Assembly: GCA_001247695.2 (NCBI GenBank)
Contig: LGRX02015632.1
Span: 1 to 32,034, forward strand
Direction: 5' to 3'
Length of the DNA stretch: 32,034 nucleotides
Source of the DNA: Cymbomonas tetramitiformis
Taxonomy: Eukaryota; Chlorophyta; Pyramimonadophyceae; Pyramimonadales; Pyramimonadaceae
Both the position numbers and the translations under genes were made by a program. Position 1 is the stretch's first letter; every line of letters begins with the position of its first letter. The notes under the pieces are model-generated. The model worked only from the letters and a program-made list of their open reading frames with translations. It was not told where the DNA came from and did no database searches. This document shows, piece after piece, positions 26,321 to 32,034 of this stretch.

Positions 26321-26696
26321 ACTTCCCTAGTAATTCTGATGGCACAGCGCCTAGCTGTTGCCATGTTTGGCTAAGTTTTGACACAGAGATGGGGTGGGCG
26401 CCCCCTTAGGCAGTAGTTAGTCTTTCCGCGGTATGGCCTCTTTTTGAAGTGGAGATCAGTTTATGGAACATTCTTCGGCAGCAGTATCGTCGCTCGCTAT
26501 GGCTTCTTTTTACGTTTCACCTGGCCGGTGGAGAGGGCATTCCGCGTATTGTGGGTCGCAACCACTTTTAGCCAATCGGCTCATGACCTGTTTGATGTTG
26601 TTTTTACCGCTGAGACTTCTGCAGGAATGGCCGCTGCAAAATGCTTACTACTGTCGTTCCGTTAGCCCGCGACCCCATCTTGCCGTCATTTTTACT
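26321..26696 (+). other. Leader of the Gag-only element
   Basis: Non-coding leader. The frame is open from an ATG at 26463, but the better start is at 26697, with A at -3 and G at +4 and matching the homologous region of the Gag fragment. Confidence 0.5.
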
Positions 26697-28880
26697 ATGG
26701 AGACTCCACTTGGACCACGCACACGCGCTAGAGCGCGAAAACTAGCAACTATTTTTGATGATGTTGGGGCACTAAATGCGGCTACGCCGACGACTCCGCA
26801 TTTGGCTTCGGGAGAGTCTGAGGCGTCCACTGCGGCAGCCGTGCTTCTGCAGAGATTGCGCAGGGACTCCTTTGATGTCCAGTGTGCCAAGACAGCAGCG
26901 ACAAAGGTTCTGGGTGACAAGACTGCGAAATTTAAAGGCAACGAAAACTCAGCTTCGGACATTTTTTCACAATTGGTATCCGAGCTGCAACAGCTGTTCA
27001 CGCTGCAGCCGCCGGCGTTTGCACCCCTGTTTGAACTGACTGCTGCTGACGCCCCTGTTCTGTCTGCTGCAAATGAGCTGTTGTACTCTGTGCTGCTGCT
27101 GCTGACTGCGCCATGGTCTCCCGCCCGTAATTGGGTGGAGGCTTCTGGTGCGGATGTTCCTGCCGATGGCAAACGTGCCACCCTAGAGGTGGTGCGTATG
27201 CTTGCGGATGTGTCGACCCCGTTCGATGCATTTGCAGAGCTGCTTGAGGTTAGGATCTCTGATGAGAGGGATCCTGACTCTGACATTCGGCTGTTTAACA
27301 GCTGCCTTCGGGATGCACAGCGTCTACAGACGCTGCCCGAGGACGTTGTTAAACGGCAATTCATCTCTGCGCTGTCTGGGCCGGCTTACGCCACGCTGGT
27401 TGACTCGTTTGCTCGAGCTGACCAGCGTGCGGCTGTAAGTCTGCTCACCTTGCAGGCGCGGGTCCGTGAGCAGTACCGCTGTGGGCGGCTCTCAGGCAAG
27501 CGCACTGCGGGGCGGCCCATGTCTGTTGCATCTTGCGCCACTGACACTGGCCTGGCTTCGGCCATTGATCGGCTCAGTGCTCAGTTGGTCAAGTTGCAGC
27601 GGGATGTGGATTCCCTTAAGAAGGGTGGCTCCAAGCCGCCCCCTGGGAAACACACTCCGCGCAACTTCCACCGACCTGGAGTGCAACCGCTTGCTCACTC
27701 CGCCTCTCCGGAGGTGGCTTTTGACAAGCGGTCTGGCACCTTTGTCCCAGCGTGCAGGCACGAGAAGTGCCGCGCCGTTGGGTCAAAGCATTGGCTGAGT
27801 GAGTGTCCTCACAAGGACACTCACCCATTGTCCATCTCGGCATCCTACTGCCAAGCCGTCGAGTCTTATGACTCCGACGTGCTTGCCCTTCGTTTTCAGC
27901 GGTACTATGACGCTGGGGATGAGGGGTCCATGGAGCACTTGTGTGCTCTCGTGGGGCAACCTGAAATCTGTGAACTGTCTGCGCATTCCTTTGCTTCAGA
28001 GCCTACGGCTCTGCAGCAGTTCAAGGATGCTGCTGCCTCTGCTGAGTCTGCACCTGCTGAGCATCTTTCCATTGGCCGTGTTGCATTTGCTGGGGTCAGC
28101 GGTCCGCTTGCTGGTGGTGTCGCTGAGCCGACCACTGACAGGCAGCTGCTGCCGAAGGCCTCTGCACCCGTGCATGGAGGGCCGGTTGGCTTGCATGAGG
28201 TCAGCCGTGCCGCCTTCGTGCCGCCGTCTGCCTCTCTGGCTCTCGGCCCGATGGCTCCTGCTGACAGTTCATTCGAAACATTCAACACTGTCCACCCTGC
28301 CTGGTTTGACATTGACCCTGAGCCTGTTGAGGTGTGTGATTCCGATGATGATGGGGAGGGCTCCAACTACCCTCCTGGTGTCTGCCTGACTGAAATTGAG
28401 GGGGGTGCACCGCCGGCGGCTGCGGCATTTCGGCGGTTCGGAGTCCCCAGAGGCTCCAGGCCATTTGGCATCGGTGAGTTTGCACTCAGCCTGTTCATGG
28501 TGGCTACGTTTCTCTTCAGTGCTACGGCGATGCCGACCCTCGTGGTCGGCGGTGGTGTCAGGGGCCTGGTTGAGCCCGGAGCCACTTACGGCTACGATTC
28601 ACTACGGTCTCATGAAGCACTACTGGATTCTCTTTGCCCGCCTGTGATTACTGCTGGTCCGTCATTGCCACCGCGGGGTGTAACACAGTTCTTCTCTCAA
28701 TCGACCTCAGCGGCTTTGCGATCTGATGGTTTTGCCACTCCACTTTGGGATCCGCCTGACCCACTTGGGTCTGGTGGTGTCAGTGCTTACAAATTCTCTT
28801 CTCAATTGACTTCGGATGCTTTTCTTGATTGGAATCCGTCTGCTGAACTCGGCTCTGGCGACCAGCTTTACAGTGGCTAG
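26697..28880 (+). CDS. Gag protein with zinc knuckle and a C-terminal hydrophobic segment
   Basis: 727 aa. The N-terminal half is helical and homologous to the Gag fragment at 25173-25976. A coiled-coil-like stretch follows (IDRLSAQLVKLQRDVDSLKK). The knuckle is C-x4-C-x6-H-x4-C (CRHEKCRAVGSKHWLSEC) at 27753-27806, an expanded form of the usual C-x2-C-x4-H-x4-C. The second half is acidic and Pro/Ala-rich, then has a hydrophobic run FALSLFMVATFLFSATAM (about 28484-28535) that could cross a membrane, then two related segments (FFSQSTSAALRSDGF and FSSQLTSDAFLDW). There is no D-T/S-G protease motif. It is an uninterrupted ORF, so it was selected or is young. Confidence 0.85.
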   Translation: METPLGPRTRARARKLATIFDDVGALNAATPTTPHLASGESEASTAAAVLLQRLRRDSFDVQCAKTAATKVLGDKTAKFKGNENSASDIFSQLVSELQQLFTLQPPAFAPLFELTAADAPVLSAANELLYSVLLLLTAPWSPARNWVEASGADVPADGKRATLEVVRMLADVSTPFDAFAELLEVRISDERDPDSDIRLFNSCLRDAQRLQTLPEDVVKRQFISALSGPAYATLVDSFARADQRAAVSLLTLQARVREQYRCGRLSGKRTAGRPMSVASCATDTGLASAIDRLSAQLVKLQRDVDSLKKGGSKPPPGKHTPRNFHRPGVQPLAHSASPEVAFDKRSGTFVPACRHEKCRAVGSKHWLSECPHKDTHPLSISASYCQAVESYDSDVLALRFQRYYDAGDEGSMEHLCALVGQPEICELSAHSFASEPTALQQFKDAAASAESAPAEHLSIGRVAFAGVSGPLAGGVAEPTTDRQLLPKASAPVHGGPVGLHEVSRAAFVPPSASLALGPMAPADSSFETFNTVHPAWFDIDPEPVEVCDSDDDGEGSNYPPGVCLTEIEGGAPPAAAAFRRFGVPRGSRPFGIGEFALSLFMVATFLFSATAMPTLVVGGGVRGLVEPGATYGYDSLRSHEALLDSLCPPVITAGPSLPPRGVTQFFSQSTSAALRSDGFATPLWDPPDPLGSGGVSAYKFSSQLTSDAFLDWNPSAELGSGDQLYSG

Positions 28881-29062
28881 AGTCTGCTTGATTCAGATCC
28901 TGGAGGTGTGATTAGCCTTAGCCGCAGTGGTGGGTTGTGCCGGGACAAGTCCCCGGGCACCCGGCTAGAAGTATATCTGTTTCCAGTGAATGCTGTTTGT
29001 TATCTGCTTACTTAGCTCCGCTTGCCTAGCCCTATTAGCTACGGTCACAGCTCCGGGTGGTG
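28881..29062 (+). other. 3' untranslated region of the Gag-only element
   Basis: No ORF. The sequence before the 3' LTR (ccgggtggtg) is only a weak polypurine tract. Confidence 0.5.
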
Positions 29063-29297
29063 TGCTGGACTTTAGGTTCAGGGTTATTATTATGGGCTCT
29101 GATAGCCCCTAGCCTGACCCGTCTCTGATCGGAACCGTGACTCCGCTAGTAGCTAGGATGACAGTACAGTAGTACTGTACTGTCAGTCATTACTTCGTAT
29201 TATTCGGGTTTCCGAGATGCATGATAAAAGCACTCGGCCGGACTGTTTATGGGAGCTTAGCCAGTTTGTTTTACCGAGCGGAACACCTGTTCTCGCA
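29063..29297 (+). repeat. 3' LTR of the Gag-only element
   Basis: 235 bp, identical to the 5' LTR except for five sites, all of which are G-to-A or C-to-T relative to the left copy. Confidence 0.93.
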
Positions 29298-29302
29298 AAC
29301 GG
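29298..29302. repeat. Target-site duplication AACGG, right
   Basis: Directly after the right LTR; pairs with 26065-26069. Confidence 0.85.
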
Positions 29303-29744
29303 TGTGATATCGACCGGAAGTACGGTAAAATCCAGCCAACGTAAAATCAATTCGCAAAACGCCCAAGTGCACCGTCCGCGAAGCCGCTCAATCAACCAAG
29401 CTGCCTAGGTCATACCACTGAACCGCGCGTGCCCCCCTAGCGACCGCTCACTCCATCCCAAGCGTCGGCGTTTAGCCACTCATAGTAGAAGCAGTGTAAA
29501 AGCGATGGTGCGAACCAAAACCTGCTAGATATACGAGGGCCGATATATATCTATGTGTTGTTATACCCTAAGATAGGGTTTCGATATCAGAACGGTCGAA
29601 TTGATAAGATAAAACAGATAAACATATGCCTTACTTTACGTGCAGGGATTAGGTTTCGGCCTACGAGTGACGGTCACCCAGACTACTCTAGGATGAGGCA
29701 GGTGACAGATTTTTTAGGTGTCAGCCGTGCCAAATTCGGGAGCA
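29303..29744. other. Region without a gene
   Basis: Continues the sequence that was split by the Gag-only element. No ORF of note. A short hairpin, accctaagatagggt, lies near 29564-29578. It may be remnant leader or LTR of the element that left the Gag fragment at 25173-25976. Confidence 0.4.
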
Positions 29745-29935
29745 GATATTGACGATATGTGCTTCAGTTGTCGCGGATATTGATATGTGCTTCGGAGTTG
29801 TCGAGATACCGATATGTCTTGAAAAATTGTCGACAGATATTGATATTCCGATATGTCGTGAATAAAGTTGTCGCTCGATACCGATATCGCCGACATATCG
29901 ATATATCGATATCCGCGGAGATATCCGATACCGTG
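29745..29935. repeat. GATAT-rich palindromic minisatellite
   Basis: About five degenerate units of the form ttgtcg-(n)-gata-(n)-cgatatgtc, 29 to 40 bp long, ending in a perfect 18-bp palindrome, atatcgatatatcgatat, at 29895-29912. Confidence 0.75.
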
Positions 29936-29943
29936 CCTTGTCG

Positions 29944-30359
29944 TCATGTCCGCATGTCATGTCATGTCATGTCATGTCATGCTCATGTCGCTGTCATTGT
30001 CATTGTCAGTGTCAGTGTCAGTGTCATTGTCAGTGTCAGTGTCAGTGTCAGTGTCAGTGTCAGTGTCAGGTCAGTGCGTCAGTGTCAGTGTCAGTGTCAG
30101 TGTCAGTGTCAGTGTCAGTGTCAGTGTCAGTGTCAGTGTCAGTGTCAGTGTCAGTGTCAGTGTCATGTCAGTGTCAGTGTCAGTGTCAGTGTCAGTGTCA
30201 GTGTCAGTGTCAGTGTCAGTGTCGTGTCAGTGTCAGTGTGTCGGGTGTCAGTGTCATGTCAGTGTCAGTGTCAGTGTCAGTGTCAGTGTCAGTCAGTGTC
30301 AGTGTCAGTGTCATTGTCATTGTCATTGTCATTGTCATTGTCATTGTCATGTCATGTCA
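29944..30359. repeat. GTCAGT hexamer satellite with GTCATT and ATGTC borders
   Basis: The core is (gtcagt)n with a few indels. It is flanked on both sides by gtcatt hexamers and, outside those, by atgtc pentamers. All + strand frames stay open because the unit has no stop; the resulting Ser-Val or Gln-Cys dipeptide ORFs are not taken as genes. Confidence 0.95.
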
Positions 30360-30753
30360 CTGCGGATCTATACTTACCCTTTTGCTTTAGCTTGAACTTC
30401 ACGTCGTGAGAGTCAGAGAGTGCGTCGAGTGTCAACTAGTTTTCAAGAAAATGCGCGTCTTGAAGTCTGTCTCACTTCGCTTTAGAAATATGAACAATAC
30501 AACAATGACACATACATCTGCCCTTTACCTTTAAAGGTCACGATATGAGCGCTACCTGAATGTTCCTGTGGAAAAATAGTGTATTTCTCACTAAGTGAAC
30601 ACTCGAGGCAGCACTCGACCATTGCTATACAATCGAACTCGGCCAGGTGCTGGCCTTCGGCGGCCACCAATGCCCAGCACGACATTTAGCTGATGTTGGA
30701 CTGCGCGGACTCCTCCCACACGGGAACGTCAACTTTGTGCCGCCCTGCAAGTC
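30360..30753. other. Intergenic region
   Basis: No supported gene. A 67-codon - strand ORF (30482-30685) starting MSCWALVAAEGQHLAEF has gene-like composition but no recognised domain; a divergent small gene or exon cannot be excluded. Confidence 0.4.
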
Positions 30754-31318
30754 ATGCCCGTGATCGGAATCAATTGGCCAGTTGCCAATAAGTTGTCTCT
30801 TCTGCATATTTTAACGAGCTATATTGCCATATCTAGCGCGCTCAACAACAATTGGGGATGGGCCGACCTCGAGAATCCTATTAAATCAAATCTGCTCGAT
30901 ATAAACTATCTTGATGATGCTATCTGGGTGGTACGTTACACATTTTTCCCTACAAAATTCTTGAAAATTTTCCCTGCACTTGTGCGGGCTGCCTTCCTTC
31001 CGCTATGAACTCGCCTTAACTCGTCTTTGTGATGCCTGGCATCGCTTGTGCTTCTTTGCCATCGGAGCTTACTCAGCGCGGATTTCCCAGGCTGGGGAGG
31101 CGGACACTATCTATGTCAGTGAAGATGAGGGAGCTACCTGGTCGCGTCGAAGCAGCGAGTTTGGGGACCGCTATTCCTGGAATGGTCTCAGCTTTCTGAA
31201 TGCCACACGTGGCTGGGTGGTGGGAAGTTACGGCTTAGTGCTGCACACGCTGGATGGAGGTCGCTCCTGGACTCAGCAGGTGACTACACGTCCTTTCGTT
31301 TCGGGGCACAGTCCCTGA
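30754..31318 (+). CDS. Asp-box (BNR/Ycf48-like) protein, partial, one intron
   Basis: Exon 1 is 30754-30930 and exon 2 starts at 31091, joined in phase 0. Exon 1 has a hydrophobic, signal-like N-terminus (KLSLLHILTSYIAISSAL), then NNWGWADLENP and NLLDINYLDDAIWV. Exon 2 continues with SEDEGATW (31118-31141) and TLDGGRSW (31247-31270), both S/T-x-D-x-G-x-x-W Asp-boxes, with GWVVGSYGLVLHT between them. This is the repeat of the Ycf48/HCF136, sialidase and sortilin-type beta-propellers. The ORF stops at 31318, giving only about 135 aa, too short for a propeller; a second donor, CAG|GTGACT at 31280, may lead to further exons. It could be a host gene or a truncated copy. The role is unknown; Ycf48 relatives assist photosystem II assembly. 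Confidence 0.6.
30931..31090 (+). other. Spliceosomal intron in the Asp-box gene
   Basis: 160 bp, GT (gtacgt) to AG (tttcccag), with cttaac about 75 bp before the acceptor as a possible branch site. Joining the exons restores the Asp-box repeat context exactly, which is the main evidence. Confidence 0.65.
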
Positions 31319-31590
31319 GAACGCTCTCGAAGTGTGGGGCCAGCCTGTTGCGACGCTTGGTTTTTTATGTTTTGTTGATTTATATACATCCCCCGCGCTG
31401 TACAAGCCAGCACGTCCTTTCCACGCCTCCCCGACGCGAACAATCATGACAAGTAAATCAGCTCTGCGTACACATCGAGGACGGATGGCCGAAAGTCCCC
31501 TCACGAAATTGTCGATGCGATTTCTCCGGCATGCTCCTGCTGGCTCCCTCATCGCGGAGACTATGGGATTGCCGAGTGCGAGCATCTGGA
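31319..31590. other. Region 3' of the Asp-box gene
   Basis: No supported gene. The ORF at 31332-31721 on the + strand has no domain and runs into the minisatellite. Further exons of the Asp-box gene could lie here but none is recognisable. Confidence 0.35.
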
Positions 31591-32034
31591 GCCGCAGGTG
31601 GGGGATGGCGGAGGACGGGCGCGTAGAGGTGCTCCTGGGAAAATTTGAGTGGGGTTGCCTGGATCGGCTCGTGGGGACTAGCAGAGGGAGGGCGAACGGA
31701 AGGGCATGTGGGGGTGGCTGAGTGAGGGCGCTTGGAAACGAGGTCGTGGGGGATGGCTGATTGCGGGCGCTTGTAACTGCTTGTGAGGGGGAGCTTAGCG
31801 TGGGCACCCGGAGCTGGTCGTGACAAGTGTAATGACAGGTGTCTGAGTGCGGTCGCCTGGGAGGTGGCAGAAGAAGGGCGCATGGGAGTGCTTGTGGGAG
31901 AGGCCGGGTGGAGGAGCACGGGCTTCTGGAGAGGCTCGCGGTTGAGTGGTGGAGTGCGGGCTGCTATAGCCGCTCGCGGGGGTTGGCGGAGCGTGGACTG
32001 CTATAGCCGCTCGCGGGGGTTGGCGGAGCGTGGA
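31591..32034. repeat. G-rich minisatellite, 37-bp units at the right end
   Basis: Degenerate ~36-40 bp units (ggtggc-tga-tgcgggcgctt-type) become exact at 31961-31997 and 31998-32034, where two 37-bp copies starting ctgctatagccgctcg are identical; the array runs off the window. On the - strand one frame is open for ~150 codons with a recurring RPxSAxP motif. Confidence 0.8.

Larger units (their letters stand above)
26070..29297 (+). mobile_element. Gag-only LTR retrotransposon (TR-GAG-like)
   Basis: 3,228 bp with 235-bp LTRs (TGCTGG...CTCGCA), AACGG duplications and one long Gag ORF but no protease, RT, RNase H or integrase. Structure and the half-tRNA-type primer site suggest a Ty1/copia relationship. 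Non-autonomous Gag-only elements (TR-GAG) are known from plants. It would need Pol from a relative. The LTRs differ at five of 235 sites. Confidence 0.9.

Noticed and set aside
29944..30359. CRISPR array or telomere
   Set aside because: There are no spacers, and the unit is not a known telomere motif; it is a simple satellite in a eukaryotic context.
29759..30409. 216-codon Ser-Val/Gln-Cys ORF on the + strand
   Set aside because: Produced by the hexamer satellite, which has no stop in any + frame.
31332..31721. 129-codon + strand ORF after the Asp-box gene
   Set aside because: No domain; its second half is minisatellite sequence.

Overview
This is a stretch of eukaryotic nuclear DNA, made mostly of nested transposable elements. 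Evidence for a eukaryote: a chromodomain Ty3/gypsy retrotransposon, a LINE-type non-LTR element, elements that look like hAT and Mutator derivatives, a GT-AG intron with a branch-point-like motif, and long satellites. No prokaryotic operon structure is visible. The host cannot be named from sequence alone. An alga or another protist is the best guess, because C5 methyltransferase domains of the kind seen here are, to my knowledge, typical of algal and dinoflagellate retroelements. The single host-like gene is an Asp-box (BNR/Ycf48-like) protein.

Layout. 1-780: a short repeat and an unrecognised + strand ORF. 782-2619 (- strand): a SAM-methyltransferase-like ORF whose 3' end overlaps, in another frame, a 2-oxoglutarate/Fe(II) dioxygenase-like ORF. 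3002-6923 and 23851-24501 (- strand): the two halves of one decayed LINE (RT, RNase H, CCHC knuckle, an NPPF methyltransferase-like domain, SWIM finger). 6924-23850 (- strand): a chromovirus that split the LINE, with 693-bp LTRs (3 mismatches), a 5-bp target duplication, a primer-binding site and a polypurine tract. It encodes Gag, then an in-frame UGA, then protease-RT-RNase H-adenine-methyltransferase-like, then in the +1 frame integrase-chromodomain-cytosine-5-methyltransferase. Two younger insertions lie inside it: a 2,036-bp Mutator-like TIR element with 11-bp duplications that cuts pol, and a 1,022-bp hAT-like element with 8-bp duplications in the 5' LTR.

25173-25976 (- strand) is a Gag fragment of a second LTR family. 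A complete Gag-only member of that family (26070-29297, + strand, 235-bp LTRs, 5-bp duplications, half-tRNA-type primer site) sits beside it. From 29745 a GATAT-rich minisatellite runs into a 400-bp GTCAGT hexamer array. A probable host gene with one intron lies at 30754-31318, and the window ends in a G-rich minisatellite.

The most interesting content is DNA-modification enzymology carried on retroelements. One young chromovirus carries both an adenine-type (NPPY) and a cytosine-5-type (PPC) methyltransferase domain in its polyprotein. The older LINE carries a third methyltransferase-like domain fused behind RNase H. A fourth methyltransferase-like ORF is paired with a possible dioxygenase. 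Because the chromovirus LTRs are nearly identical while its reading frame has just one UGA and one +1 overlap besides the transposon insertion, those two breaks may be real recoding signals and not decay.
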